Assembly: GCF_036625275.1 (NCBI RefSeq)
Contig: NZ_JAZKUD010000032.1
Coordinates: 1-44,526 of the forward strand
From: Accumulibacter sp036625275
Lineage (GTDB): Bacteria; Pseudomonadota; Gammaproteobacteria; Burkholderiales; Rhodocyclaceae
DNA: 44,526 bases
Direction: 5' to 3'
Shown: positions 8,124-17,152 of the stretch, piece by piece
Layout: each line of letters starts with the position of its first letter
Numbering within the stretch: the stretch's first letter is position 1
Made by a program: the position numbers and the translations under genes
Notes under the pieces: generated by a model
Told to the model about the DNA's origin: nothing
What the model saw: only the letters and a program-made list of their open reading frames with translations
Databases searched by the model: none

Positions 8124-8576
8124 ATGCGGGACGCTTTGCGCGAACGGGCTCTGCGCTTGCTCGCCCGCCGTGAATACACGCGTCAGGAACTGTCGCACAA
8201 GATTACCCTCTTTGCTGAATCGGCGGAGCAGCTGGAGGCCCTGCTCGACGATCTGACGAACAGGCATCTGCTTTCCGATCAACGTTACGCGGAAGCGCGG
8301 CGCAATTCGCGAGCGCCGCACCTGGGTGACGCGCGTCTGGCGTACGAACTCCGTTCCAAAGGAGTGGCTGCTGAACTGGTGTGCGCGACACTGGCCGCTG
8401 GAGAAGACGAATTGACGCGCGCACGCCGAGTCTGGCAGCGGCGCTTTGGCAGTCTGGCTGATGTGGGGGATGCTGCCGGGCAAGCTCGGCAAATACGCTT
8501 TCTGGCCGGGCGGGGATTTTCAGGCGAGACCATTCGGCGCTTGCTGAGCAGCAGCGCCACTCTTGAAGACGATTGA
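8124..8576 (+). CDS. recX: Regulatory protein RecX
   Basis: Small helical inhibitor of RecA filaments. The 150-residue protein has the RecX pattern: RALRLLARREYTRQELSHKI near residues 8-27, LTNRHLLSDQRYAEARRNSR, and a third repeat with IRFLAGRGFSGETIRRLL at the C-terminus. Ten bases downstream of recA and presumably cotranscribed with it; the next gene, lptB, starts 3 bases after its stop. Confidence 0.92.
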   Translation: MRDALRERALRLLARREYTRQELSHKITLFAESAEQLEALLDDLTNRHLLSDQRYAEARRNSRAPHLGDARLAYELRSKGVAAELVCATLAAGEDELTRARRVWQRRFGSLADVGDAAGQARQIRFLAGRGFSGETIRRLLSSSATLEDD

Positions 8577-8579
8577 GCC

Positions 8580-9314
8580 ATGTCAGACCAACAGAGCACA
8601 CTGTCGACCCATCACCTTCACAAGCGCTACAAGTCCCGTACGGTGGTCCATGATGTTTCCTTCGAAGTGGTCAGCGGAGAGGTGGTCGGGTTGCTCGGTC
8701 CGAACGGTGCAGGCAAGACGACGTGTTTCTATATGGTGGTCGGCCTGGTCGCGTGTGATGGCGGCGACGTTCATCTCGACAACGAAAAGCTGACTCACTT
8801 GCCGATACACCAGCGCGCTCGCCTGGGTGTTTCTTATCTTCCGCAGGAGGCTTCCGTCTTTCGCAAGCTGACGGTCAGTGAGAACATCCGCGCTGTGCTC
8901 GAATTACAAAAGTTGTCAGCAGATGAAATCGCAGGCCGTACGGATGATCTGCTCGAAGAGTTGCACATCAGTCACCTGCACGCCAGTCCCTCAACTTCCT
9001 TGTCCGGAGGGGAGCGGAGGCGAGTTGAAATCGCACGTGCACTGGCCAGTAGTCCACGTTTCATTCTGCTCGACGAGCCTTTCGCCGGCGTCGACCCGAT
9101 CGCTGTGCTCGACATCCAGAAGATCATCCGCTTCCTCAAGGAACGCGGGATCGGGGTGCTGATTACCGACCACAACGTTCGCGAAACGCTGGGGATCTGT
9201 GACCACGCGTACATCATCAACGAAGGGAGTGTCCTTGCCGCTGGCCGGCCCGACGAAATCATTTATAATGAAAACGTTCGAAAGGTGTACCTGGGTGAGA
9301 ATTTTCGCCTCTGA
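8580..9314 (+). CDS. lptB: LPS export ABC transporter ATP-binding protein
   Basis: ATPase of the LptB2FG complex that extracts lipopolysaccharide from the inner membrane. Walker A GPNGAGKTT at 40-48, Q-loop LPQEAS (88-93), ABC signature LSGGERRR at 141-148, Walker B FILLDEPF at 161-168 with catalytic Glu166, and the TDHNVRETLGICD switch His are all present. The family marker ENVRKVYLGENFRL ends the protein. It sits before rpoN, as in most proteobacteria, but here recA-recX precede it instead of lptA/lptC. Confidence 0.95.
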   Translation: MSDQQSTLSTHHLHKRYKSRTVVHDVSFEVVSGEVVGLLGPNGAGKTTCFYMVVGLVACDGGDVHLDNEKLTHLPIHQRARLGVSYLPQEASVFRKLTVSENIRAVLELQKLSADEIAGRTDDLLEELHISHLHASPSTSLSGGERRRVEIARALASSPRFILLDEPFAGVDPIAVLDIQKIIRFLKERGIGVLITDHNVRETLGICDHAYIINEGSVLAAGRPDEIIYNENVRKVYLGENFRL

Positions 9315-9393
9315 ACCCGACGCCCTTCAGCCATAATTCGAGAACCAGACGGGCAACTCCCTTGCCAATGCGGTGGCTTACCCGGTTCCGTGC

Positions 9394-10815
9394 ATGAAAC
9401 CATCCCTCCAGCTCAGGCTTTCGCAGCATCTTGCGTTGACCCCGCAACTGCAGCAATCGATCCGATTGCTGCAGTTGTCGACGATCGAACTCGAACACGA
9501 ACTGGAAAAGTACCTGCTTGATAACCCGCTGCTCGAACGGGCAGAGGAATACCCTACGCTTGCGGCGGCGCATGGCGAAAGTGGTGAGGGCGTTTTTCCA
9601 GAAACGGAAGGGGGCGACACGCCAGGTGAGCGCCCCTCTGCTGAAGACGAAGGCTGGCTGGACGACCATCCTGCCTCCTTTGGTTCCTCTGGTTCCTTCG
9701 ATGACGAAGATGGCGAGAGCGACTATCAGGACATCCAGGCAAGCACGCTCTCGCTGCGCGAGCACTTGTTGTGGCAGCTTGGTCTGATGACGCTCTCCGA
9801 CCGTGACCGTGTGCTGGTTCGCTGCCTGGTGGAAGCACTGGACGATGACGGCTACCTGACCCAGTCGCTCGATGAACTGGTTGAAGTCATGCCCGTCGAA
9901 CTGGAGATTGCACCGGAAGAACTGCGGATCGCGCTCAATCATCTGCAGTGCTTTGATCCAACCGGCGTCGGCGCGCGCAGCGCGCAGGAGTGCCTGCTGC
10001 TGCAACTCGAGGCACTGCCAATGGATGGCACCTGTACGCTGGCACAGGAGATCGTGCGCACACATCTGGAACTGCTGGCCAGCCATGATTTTGCCAAGAT
10101 CAAAAAGCTGACGGGTTGTGAGGATGATGCCCTGCGCGCAGCACACTTGCTGATCTGCAGCCTGAATCCACGGCCTGGAGCCGCATACGCTTGTCCTGAA
10201 ACCCGTTACATCACCCCTGATGTGGTAGTCCGCAAAGTCCGCGGACAGTGGTCGGTCAATGTCAATGCCGACGCCTTTCCGCGATTGCGGATCAACAGTC
10301 TCTACGCCCAGATTCTATCCAGGCAGCGTGGATCGGGCCTCGCCGGGCAACTCCAGGAAGCGCGCTGGCTGATCAGGAACGTACAGCAACGGTTTGACAC
10401 AATCCTGCGTGTAGCGCAGGCTATTGTGGAACGTCAGCGCCAATTTCTCGATCACGGAGAAGTCGCGATGCGGCCGCTGGTCCTGCGCGAAATTGCCGAA
10501 GCCCTGGGTCTGCATGAATCAACCATCTCGCGGGTGACGACTCAGAAGTACATGGCGACCCCGCGCGGGATTTTTGAATTGAAATATTTTTTTGGCAGCC
10601 ACGTCAGCACGGAAGCTGGCGGGGCCTGTTCGGCAACGGCCATTCGTGCATTGATCAAGCAGATGATCAGCGCTGAAGAGCCTAGCAAGCCTCTCTCGGA
10701 TAGCCAGATATCCGAGGTTCTTGGTCAGCAGGGCATTGTCGTGGCACGGCGCACAATTGCAAAATACCGTGAAGCGCTCAGTATCCCGCCGGTCAATTTA
10801 CGCAAGTCCATTTAG
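9394..10815 (+). CDS. rpoN: RNA polymerase sigma-54 factor
   Basis: Alternative sigma factor for -24/-12 promoters, dependent on enhancer-binding ATPases. N-terminal activator-interacting region MKPSLQLRLSQHLALTPQLQQSIRLLQLS, an acidic linker (about residues 50-115), the core-binding domain, the DNA-binding HTH (LGLHESTISRVTTQKY) and the RpoN box ARRTIAKYRE near the C-terminus are intact. Length 473 is usual. The ATG at 9394 gives the family N-terminus; a GTG at 9373 is in frame but adds a nonconserved heptapeptide. Confidence 0.97.
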   Translation: MKPSLQLRLSQHLALTPQLQQSIRLLQLSTIELEHELEKYLLDNPLLERAEEYPTLAAAHGESGEGVFPETEGGDTPGERPSAEDEGWLDDHPASFGSSGSFDDEDGESDYQDIQASTLSLREHLLWQLGLMTLSDRDRVLVRCLVEALDDDGYLTQSLDELVEVMPVELEIAPEELRIALNHLQCFDPTGVGARSAQECLLLQLEALPMDGTCTLAQEIVRTHLELLASHDFAKIKKLTGCEDDALRAAHLLICSLNPRPGAAYACPETRYITPDVVVRKVRGQWSVNVNADAFPRLRINSLYAQILSRQRGSGLAGQLQEARWLIRNVQQRFDTILRVAQAIVERQRQFLDHGEVAMRPLVLREIAEALGLHESTISRVTTQKYMATPRGIFELKYFFGSHVSTEAGGACSATAIRALIKQMISAEEPSKPLSDSQISEVLGQQGIVVARRTIAKYREALSIPPVNLRKSI

Positions 10816-10831
10816 AAGAAGGAGTCACATC

Positions 10832-11158
10832 ATGAATCTGCAAGTCAGTGGACACCGCCTCGAGATCACCCCGGCCCTACGCGATTACGTCACCGGCAAG
10901 CTCGAACGAATCATTCGTCATTTTGATAACCTGATAGACGTAAACGTGATTCTGTCGGTGGATAAACTGAACCAGAAAGCCGAAGTGACAGTTCATCTCG
11001 CTGGCAAGGATGTCTACGTGGAGTCGGTGGACGAAGACCTTTATGCAGCCGTGGATGGTCTGGTCGACAAGCTGGAGCGTCAGGTCCAGAAGTACAAGCA
11101 GAAGTTGCAGGACCACCATCGCGGAAACAAGATTACCGATCACATCGTCGCCGAGTGA
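10832..11158 (+). CDS. hpf: Ribosome hibernation promoting factor, short form
   Basis: Binds the 30S subunit in stationary phase and promotes 100S ribosome dimers. The 108-residue protein has the YfiA/HPF fold pattern: MNLQVSGHRLEITPALRDYVTGKLERI, VILSVDKLNQKAEVTVHL, and YAAVDGLVDKLERQVQKYKQKLQDH. It lacks the long C-terminal dimerisation domain. A strong AGAAGGAG precedes it, 16 bases after rpoN. It lies in the standard rpoN-hpf-ptsN order. Confidence 0.94.
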   Translation: MNLQVSGHRLEITPALRDYVTGKLERIIRHFDNLIDVNVILSVDKLNQKAEVTVHLAGKDVYVESVDEDLYAAVDGLVDKLERQVQKYKQKLQDHHRGNKITDHIVAE

Positions 11159-11175
11159 TGTGAGTGTAGTTTGCC

Positions 11176-11220
11176 CACGGACTAGGCGGCAAGCCCGCTC
11201 GTCCGTGCGCTTCCTTTTTT
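11176..11220 (+). terminator. Terminator-like hairpin between hpf and ptsN
   Basis: CACGGAC (11176-11182) pairs perfectly with GTCCGTG (11201-11207), with an inner GCGG/CCGC stem, and is followed by CGCTTCC and a six-T run to 11220. This has the form of an intrinsic terminator inside what is usually one operon, so ptsN-hprK may be partly uncoupled from rpoN-hpf. Confidence 0.65.
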
Positions 11221-11255
11221 ATTAATCCACGTCCGCTTTTTCGGGTTTTTGTCGC

Positions 11256-11702
11256 ATGAGCCAGATCACCCAACTACTCCCCCTCGAAAACATCATTCTT
11301 GATCTCGACGCGAGCAGCAAGAAACGCGTCTTTGAACACGCGGGGCTTCTTTTCGAAAATTATCTGGGCATTGCCCGCAGTACGGTGTTCGACAGTCTGT
11401 TTGCACGCGAGAAGCTCGGCTCGACCGGTCTCGGTCAGGGAGTGGCCATCCCTCATGGCCGGATCAAGGGATTGAAAGATGCCACGGGCGCTTTCCTGCG
11501 ACTTGCTGCACCGGTACCCTTTGATTCTCCCGATGGCAAGCCGGTCTCACTGCTCTTTATCCTGCTTGTCCCGGAAGTGGCGACCGAGCAACACCTGCAA
11601 ATCCTCTCCGAACTGGCACAACACTTTTCCGACCGCAATTGCCGCGAAGCCCTTTCCAAGGCCGCCAACCCGAGTAGCATTCTTCAGCTCTTTGCCGACT
11701 GA
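11256..11702 (+). CDS. ptsN: PTS IIA-like nitrogen-regulatory protein PtsN
   Basis: EIIA-Ntr of the nitrogen phosphotransferase system; a phosphate-relay regulator rather than a sugar transporter. The 148-residue protein has the GQGVAIPHGR motif with the phosphorylated His67, plus LFILLVPEVATEQHLQILSELA. hprK begins 3 bases after its stop, so the two are translationally close, supporting a shared Npr/PtsN regulatory circuit. Confidence 0.95.
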   Translation: MSQITQLLPLENIILDLDASSKKRVFEHAGLLFENYLGIARSTVFDSLFAREKLGSTGLGQGVAIPHGRIKGLKDATGAFLRLAAPVPFDSPDGKPVSLLFILLVPEVATEQHLQILSELAQHFSDRNCREALSKAANPSSILQLFAD

Positions 11703-11704
11703 GC

Positions 11705-12649
11705 ATGAACGCCCGGCGTCAATCCAGCGTAGCCCAGCTTTATGAGGATCATCGCGACAAACTAAAGCTTTCCTGGGTCATTGCCGTCGGCATTGACCGA
11801 GCGATCGAACTCAAGGAACAGGGCTATTTTGGCGCTGACGTCGTTGGCCACCTCAACCTGATTCATCCGGAGCGGCTACAAGTAATCGGTCGCGCCGAAC
11901 AAGCCTGGGGCTACCGTGTGACCCCGGAGCGTCTGCGCTCGCAGGTGAAGGAACTGATGGCTGCCAAGCCCCCGGCGCTGATTATCGCTGACGATCTTGA
12001 GATCCTGCCGGCGATTCATGAAGCCTGCGAGGCTACGCAGACCCCCCTGTTTGTCAGTCCGAAGCCCTGCTCGGCGGTAATCGAGCTGTTGCGTATCTAT
12101 CTTTCCCGTCGGTTGGCCGGTTCGACATCAGTGCACGGCGTGCTGATGGATGTTTTCGGGATGGGGGTTCTGATTACCGGCGATTCTGGAGTCGGCAAAA
12201 GCGAACTCGCTCTGGAACTGATCTCGCGCGGTCACGGTCTGGTTGCTGATGATGTCGTCGAGCTGGCCTGTATCGCACCGACCACGATCGAGGGGCGCTG
12301 TCCGAGCATGCTGCGGGACTATCTTGAAGTCCGTGGTCTAGGCCTCCTCAACATTCGCACCATCTTCGGGGAAACTGCTTCGCGCCGGAAGATGAAACTG
12401 AAGCTGATCGCCCACTTGCAAAAGCAGATCAGTGGTTCGGATGGTCCGCGTCTGCCTCTGGACGCGCAAAACCAGGAAATTCTTGGCGTGCCCATACGCA
12501 AAGTGGTCATTCCCGTCGCTGCCGGGAGAAACATTGCGGTTCTCCTCGAGGCGGCGGTACGCAATAGCATTCTTCAGCTTCGCGGCATCGACAGCATGGG
12601 AGATTTCATTAACCGCCAGCAGCAGGCGCTTCTTGACGACGACTTGTAG
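11705..12649 (+). CDS. hprK: HPr kinase/phosphorylase
   Basis: Phosphorylates and dephosphorylates a regulatory Ser of HPr-type proteins. Walker A GDSGVGKS at 159-166, the HGLVADDVVEL segment (about 177-187) with the metal-binding Asp, and the HprK signature LEVRGLGLLN at 207-216 are complete; the 314-residue length is typical of proteobacterial forms. In betaproteobacteria rapZ usually follows; here the next gene is convergent and unrelated, 7 bases away. Confidence 0.95.
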   Translation: MNARRQSSVAQLYEDHRDKLKLSWVIAVGIDRAIELKEQGYFGADVVGHLNLIHPERLQVIGRAEQAWGYRVTPERLRSQVKELMAAKPPALIIADDLEILPAIHEACEATQTPLFVSPKPCSAVIELLRIYLSRRLAGSTSVHGVLMDVFGMGVLITGDSGVGKSELALELISRGHGLVADDVVELACIAPTTIEGRCPSMLRDYLEVRGLGLLNIRTIFGETASRRKMKLKLIAHLQKQISGSDGPRLPLDAQNQEILGVPIRKVVIPVAAGRNIAVLLEAAVRNSILQLRGIDSMGDFINRQQQALLDDDL

Positions 12650-12656
12650 CAATGGC

Positions 12657-13058
12657 TTAATCACCAGCTTGCTCACCCCCAAGGAGAGCCATGCCCGGCC
12701 TGTGATCTGCAGCCGAATCCATCAGCCAAAGGCAAGCCACGTAACCATGGTGGTGGCGCTTGAGCCGCTTGGCCAGACGCTGCTCGGCTTCCCGATGCGT
12801 GGCGCAGAGATCGTTCAGGAACGCATGGCAGGCTGCCCAGCGACCTTCCGGTGTGCGCAACACGACGACCGGGCGACCGCCGTCAAGAGTGGCGACCAGG
12901 CAAGGCCAATCACTTTCCACCCAGGAGGCGGTAACCAGATCCATCGCCTCGTGGCGTGGTATGCATAAAGCGACCAAGGCATCTATGGGGGAATCACGTT
13001 CGATACAAACGATCGCTGGAAAATAGCCGTGACCAGATCGGTGGGTGGATGTGTTCAT
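12657..13058 (-). CDS. Hypothetical protein between hprK and the UbiH-family gene
   Basis: I do not recognise this 133-residue protein. It is hydrophilic to mixed, with no signal peptide or membrane helix. It reads like a folded protein (VESDWPCLVATLDGGRPVVV, PEGRWAACHAFLNDLCATH), and the other frames here are Arg/Ser-rich in the way non-coding frames of GC-rich DNA usually are. The ribosome-binding site is weak (GAAG 10 bases before the ATG). It converges on hprK with a 7-bp gap. It fills a 495-bp gap that otherwise has no gene, which supports it being real. Confidence 0.5.
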   Translation of the reverse strand: MNTSTHRSGHGYFPAIVCIERDSPIDALVALCIPRHEAMDLVTASWVESDWPCLVATLDGGRPVVVLRTPEGRWAACHAFLNDLCATHREAEQRLAKRLKRHHHGYVACLWLMDSAADHRPGMALLGGEQAGD

Positions 13059-13144
13059 GATGGTGAACTTCTAGCATCCTTGGCTACACTTGTAAATTCC
13101 CGACCGTGCACAGAAGCATTCTTCAATTACCTGGGTTTCACCGC

Positions 13145-14314
13145 ATGCAAGTCACGGATTTCGATGTTCTTATCGTTGGTGGCGGCCTCGCCGGTCTTTC
13201 TCTGGCCTGCGCACTGCGCGACACGCGCCTCGGGGTTGCCTTGGTCGAACAGCGCCCGCCACGGCCTGCTCCAGGCTGGGATGCGCGTGTTTACGCGATT
13301 TCTCCGGCCAATGCTGACTTCCTGCGGGCAATCGGGGTCTGGAAGCACCTGCCGACAGAGCGCATGGCGCCAATTTCAGCCATGAAAATCTTTGGCGACA
13401 GTCATGCAGAACTCGATTTTTCGGCTTATGAGACCGGTGTTCCAGAACTCGGCTGGATTCTTGAATCATCGCTGATGGCCTGCGAACTCTGGGAAAGCAT
13501 CAAACGTCAGGGCAACCTTACCCTGCTTTGCCCGGCCTCGCCCAAAGTCCTGGAAATGAGTTCTGGGGCCGCTCAACTGACTCTTGCTGACGGTCGATCA
13601 TTATCTGCCCGGCTGCTCGTCGGCGCTGATGGGCGAGATTCCTGGGTCCGTGAAGTTCTGGGCGTGCGGACGATCAATACGCCCTACGGCGAGATGGGAC
13701 TGGTTGCCAATTTCGAGTGCCAGCGTCCGCATCACGGCATTGCACGCCAATGGTTTCGCCACGACGGGGTGCTGGCCTGGTTGCCGATGGCGGGTCATCG
13801 CCTTTCCATCGTCTGGTCTACGCCTGACGAAAACGCGCTGGCCATGCTGGCACTGCCAGCCGAGGAACTATGCGCCCAGGTTGCCGCCGCCGGCAATCAC
13901 GAACTGGGTGCTTTCCGGTTACTGACTCCCGCGACAGCCTTTCCGTTACGTCTGATGCAGGTGCCCCGGATCGTTGCCCCGCGGCTGGCACTGCTTGGCG
14001 ACGCGGCACATGGCATTCACCCGCTTTCCGGGCACGGTATCAATCTCGGCTACCAGGATGCGAAGGCTCTGGCCGGTCTGCTGGTGGCCACGCCGGATTG
14101 GCAGGACATCGGGAGCGAGCGCCTGCTGGCTCGCTATCAACGACAAAGGCGCGAGGAAACGCTGCTCCTGCAGACCATTACGCATGCCCTGCACCAACTC
14201 TTCCGGCAGACCTTGCCCGGACTCAAGCCTTTGCGCAATTTCGGAATGAACCTGACCAATGCTTTACCCGTCCTAAAAAATCTACTTGTGCGCTACGCCA
14301 TTGGCGCATTCTGA
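13145..14314 (+). CDS. UbiH/UbiF/VisC-family FAD-dependent hydroxylase
   Basis: Class A flavoprotein monooxygenase, most likely hydroxylating the ring of a ubiquinone precursor. The N-terminal Rossmann motif VGGGLAGLSLA (about residues 11-21), the mid-protein LLVGADGRDSWVRE DG motif and the GDAAHGIHPLSGHGINLGYQDA FAD-ribityl motif are intact. Length 389 fits the family. I cannot tell from sequence which ring position (UbiH, UbiI, UbiF or UbiM type) is modified. The ATG at 13145 gives the usual short N-terminus; an upstream ATG at 13106 is in frame. Its stop is 29 bases before dsbC. Confidence 0.88.
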   Translation: MQVTDFDVLIVGGGLAGLSLACALRDTRLGVALVEQRPPRPAPGWDARVYAISPANADFLRAIGVWKHLPTERMAPISAMKIFGDSHAELDFSAYETGVPELGWILESSLMACELWESIKRQGNLTLLCPASPKVLEMSSGAAQLTLADGRSLSARLLVGADGRDSWVREVLGVRTINTPYGEMGLVANFECQRPHHGIARQWFRHDGVLAWLPMAGHRLSIVWSTPDENALAMLALPAEELCAQVAAAGNHELGAFRLLTPATAFPLRLMQVPRIVAPRLALLGDAAHGIHPLSGHGINLGYQDAKALAGLLVATPDWQDIGSERLLARYQRQRREETLLLQTITHALHQLFRQTLPGLKPLRNFGMNLTNALPVLKNLLVRYAIGAF

Positions 14315-14343
14315 TGCCTTCCCTTTACCCGGAGAAATTACCG

Positions 14344-15057
14344 ATGTATAAACGATTCGTACCGTTTGCGCTCGCCTCAGTTCTCAGCCTGTCTGCTCTC
14401 GCGGACGAAGCCAGCGTCAAGAAAGCGGTGGAAGGCAAGCTCGAACGTGCGGTGAGCAGCGTCACCAAGACCCCGTACCTGGGTCTCTACGAAGTCTACG
14501 TCGATGGCCAGATTGTCTATACCGACGAGAAGGTTTCAGCGCTGCTCCTGGGGGCTCTGATCGATGCCAAGACGATGAAGAACGTGACCGACGAGCGGAT
14601 GCAGAAGCTGAACGCAATCAAGTTTTCTGACTTGCCGTTGACGCTGGCGGTGAAGCAGGTGCGTGGTGATGGCAAACGTGTTTTCGCCACTTTCGAGGAT
14701 CCGAACTGCGGTTACTGCAAGAAATTGGCCAGGGATATCGCCCGGCTCGACAATGTGACGATTTACACTTTTCTTTATCCGATCCTCTCGCCGGATTCAC
14801 TGGAGAAATCGAATCAGATCTGGTGTGCCGCAGACAAGGCCAAGGCCTGGAATGACTGGATGATCGATGGCAAGGCTCCCACAGGCAAAGGGGATTGCGA
14901 TACCAGCGCGGTCAGGAAAACCATCGAGACCGGCCGCAAGTTGGCGATCAATGGTACGCCGACGGTTTTCTTCGCGGATGGGGAGCGGATCCCCGGAGCT
15001 GTGCCGCTGGCCAGGATTGAACAGAAACTCTCACAAGTCCAGGCCCAGGGCAAATAG
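14344..15057 (+). CDS. dsbC: Periplasmic thiol:disulfide interchange protein DsbC
   Basis: Disulfide isomerase, kept reduced by DsbD. Signal peptide at residues 1-20 (cut near SALA-DE), an N-terminal dimerisation domain (about 21-85), and a thioredoxin-fold domain with active site CGYC at 122-125 and cis-Pro loop NGTPTVFF. A second Cys pair (IWCAAD, KGDCDTS) matches the structural disulfide of DsbC. GGAGAAA precedes ATG 14344. It directly follows the UbiH-family gene and may be cotranscribed. Confidence 0.92.
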   Translation: MYKRFVPFALASVLSLSALADEASVKKAVEGKLERAVSSVTKTPYLGLYEVYVDGQIVYTDEKVSALLLGALIDAKTMKNVTDERMQKLNAIKFSDLPLTLAVKQVRGDGKRVFATFEDPNCGYCKKLARDIARLDNVTIYTFLYPILSPDSLEKSNQIWCAADKAKAWNDWMIDGKAPTGKGDCDTSAVRKTIETGRKLAINGTPTVFFADGERIPGAVPLARIEQKLSQVQAQGK

Positions 15058-15110
15058 CGCATATACGACCGTTGGAGGCACGGGGGACCGGCGCTTGCAG
15101 AAAACGGTAT

Positions 15111-16301
15111 TCAGTGACCTCTAACAGGAAAAACCTGCCGACCGTAGTTGATCGAAAGGGAACTGATCAACGGGTATTCCGCCAACTGCCTGGCAATCTC
15201 GCGCTCAGCCTTGCTGACTCCGGCAGGGTCACCAAGGGACTGGCGAGGCAGGAGTAACTCGGCTTCGATGCGGCCATTGAGATAGTGCAGGATGACTCGC
15301 CGGGGTTCCGGAAGATCGGTGAGGATGGGGGCCAGCTCCATCATCAGTTCGCTGCGGTCGGGCATGCTCTGGAGTCGGCTGTCGTGGTTCAGATCGTCCT
15401 CGACGTCGACATGAACGAGCACATCTGAAACTGAAGAGTGGCTGTCGAGGACGCGCTTGCGGGTCATTTCGGCGATACGGTGACCTTCCGAAACACTGAT
15501 GCGTGCGTCGACACAGACATGTGCATCGACCAGTGAGCGATGCGCCATGCGACGGGTGCGCAGTTCGTGGAGATTTCTGACACCGGGGGTGTCAATGATC
15601 ACTTGGCGGATGCTGTCGACTTCCTCGACCGACAAGCCGGTGTCGATCAGTTCCAGGACGGCATCCCAGGCGAATACTACGCCCATCCGGACGATCATGA
15701 AGCCGACGATGACTGCGGCCACCGAGTCGGCAAAGTTGTAGCCCATCAGATTGCCGACGATTCCCAGGGCCACCACCAGTGACGAAGCGGCGTCGGAGCG
15801 GGCATGCCAGGCGTTGGCGATCAGCATCGGTGAGCGCAGGCGCTCACCGACATGCAGCATGTAGCGGAACAGACCCTCCTTCGCCGCCAGCGCAAGGATC
15901 GCCGTCCATAACGCCAGTTGCTGTACCGGCGGCAAGTTGTCGAGGTTTTGCAGTTTGACCCCGGCGCCCCAGATGATGCCGGCGCCAGTGACTGCCAGAA
16001 TCGCGCCAAGCGCAAACGATGCCGCCGTTTCAATGCGGGCATGGCCGTAGGGATGGCGTTCGTCGGCAGGATCCTTGCTGTGGTGAGCGGCGAAGAGCAC
16101 CAGGAAATCACAGACCAGATCGGACAGCGAATGCAGGCCATCGGCGATCAAACCTTGGGAATGGGCAACGATGCCGGCGACAACCTGCGCGCTGGTCAGG
16201 AAAATATTCACGACCACGCTGATCCAGGTGACACGCTGTGTCATACCGTGCCGCCCTGGGTCGTCGAATGAGATTTCAGGCGTGTCGTGACGGTTGCCCA
16301 T
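15111..16301 (-). CDS. Cation diffusion facilitator transporter
   Basis: Inner-membrane metal/proton antiporter of the CDF family. Six membrane helices fill residues about 25-225. The transport site is HxxxD in helix 2 (His57, Asp61 within LHSLSD) and HxxxD in helix 5 (His166, Asp170 within WHARSD), a pattern associated with Zn/Co/Cd rather than iron or manganese. HPYGHARIET follows helix 2. The cytoplasmic domain is long (about 170 residues, against about 90 in FieF), with an extra C-terminal segment. GGAG 7 bases before the ATG supports the start. It is convergent with dsbC and downstream of the CBS-domain gene. Confidence 0.9.
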   Translation of the reverse strand: MGNRHDTPEISFDDPGRHGMTQRVTWISVVVNIFLTSAQVVAGIVAHSQGLIADGLHSLSDLVCDFLVLFAAHHSKDPADERHPYGHARIETAASFALGAILAVTGAGIIWGAGVKLQNLDNLPPVQQLALWTAILALAAKEGLFRYMLHVGERLRSPMLIANAWHARSDAASSLVVALGIVGNLMGYNFADSVAAVIVGFMIVRMGVVFAWDAVLELIDTGLSVEEVDSIRQVIIDTPGVRNLHELRTRRMAHRSLVDAHVCVDARISVSEGHRIAEMTRKRVLDSHSSVSDVLVHVDVEDDLNHDSRLQSMPDRSELMMELAPILTDLPEPRRVILHYLNGRIEAELLLPRQSLGDPAGVSKAEREIARQLAEYPLISSLSINYGRQVFPVRGH

Positions 16302-16360
16302 GACTTGGCTCCTTTCTGATCAACCGCTCGGCAGCCAGTCCCGAGCGAGTGGTGCACTGT

Positions 16361-16960
16361 TCAATGGCCGAGCGAACTCACTACCTGCGAGAAGGTTTGT
16401 GCGATTTCCGCTGACTGTGCAAGTCCCATCTCACGTTCGATCCTGGACAGGGAAAAGATGCCACAGAGGATGTGATTGTCTTCTTCATCGTGGTCTACGA
16501 CCAGACAATAAGGCGTTCCCAATTCCTTCAGGGTCGCCACGACGTTGCCGACTCTGGCCGTGTGCACATCCCTGAGATGCATCACTTCGACTTCATCATG
16601 TTGTTTGATCATCACATCGCCGACCACCAGTTCGCCGGGACGGACACCCATCGTATGGGCTATGGCCAGCGGCCGGTGGCCCCTGGTCCCGGCTTCGGTG
16701 ACGATCCCCTGCAACTGCCGCTGCCCGTCGGCCACCAGCAGATAATGCACATGGCACAGCGCCATGATTTTGTTGGCATCGTCAAGCGAGGCATCGCGTG
16801 CAATCGTGATCGGCGTCATGTGCTGAAAATCGGTCATGACTCGCTGCGCCGGAGAATTGGCATCAACCGGAGCGACCGTTGTTGCCATTCTCGGGAGGTA
16901 ACAGGGGACGCCTCTCTTGAGCCGGGTCCAGGGTAAGGGCTTGAAACGAGTATCTGGCAT
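16361..16960 (-). CDS. Tandem CBS-domain protein
   Basis: Two CBS motifs (about residues 39-105 and 112-178) make one Bateman module, a likely adenosine-nucleotide sensor; there is no attached enzyme or transporter domain. Typical features are VMTDFQHMTPITIARDASLDDA, the HYLLVAD strand, GDVMIKQHDEVEV and CGIFSLSRIEREM. AGAAGGAG 7 bases before the ATG at 16960 fixes the start, although the frame is open further upstream. It is 59 bases upstream of the cation transporter on the same strand and may be cotranscribed with it. Confidence 0.85.
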   Translation of the reverse strand: MPDTRFKPLPWTRLKRGVPCYLPRMATTVAPVDANSPAQRVMTDFQHMTPITIARDASLDDANKIMALCHVHYLLVADGQRQLQGIVTEAGTRGHRPLAIAHTMGVRPGELVVGDVMIKQHDEVEVMHLRDVHTARVGNVVATLKELGTPYCLVVDHDEEDNHILCGIFSLSRIEREMGLAQSAEIAQTFSQVVSSLGH

Positions 16961-17126
16961 TTCCGGACTCCTTCTGATCAATGGTAATTCGAGGATTAAA
17001 GCACTGTGCCGGATTTCTGACAAGCACTGGCTGTGCTGGCAGCGGGTGCTTGCGGTTTGGCGTCGACGGCCGGTCGGGCGTTGCCGCGGCCGGCTTCGAA
17101 TTGCCCAAAAAGAGGGGTCTTTCCGG

Positions 17127-17132
17127 TATAAT
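17127..17132 (+). promoter_or_regulatory. Consensus -10 box of carAB
   Basis: Perfect TATAAT, 111 bases before the carA start, in the 282-bp gap between the divergent CBS-domain gene and carA. A TTGCCC at 17101-17106 is 20 bases upstream, longer than the ideal spacer. Transcription would begin near 17140, just before the leader hairpin. Confidence 0.55.
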
Positions 17133-17152
17133 CCTGCGGCTTGCAAAGAACC

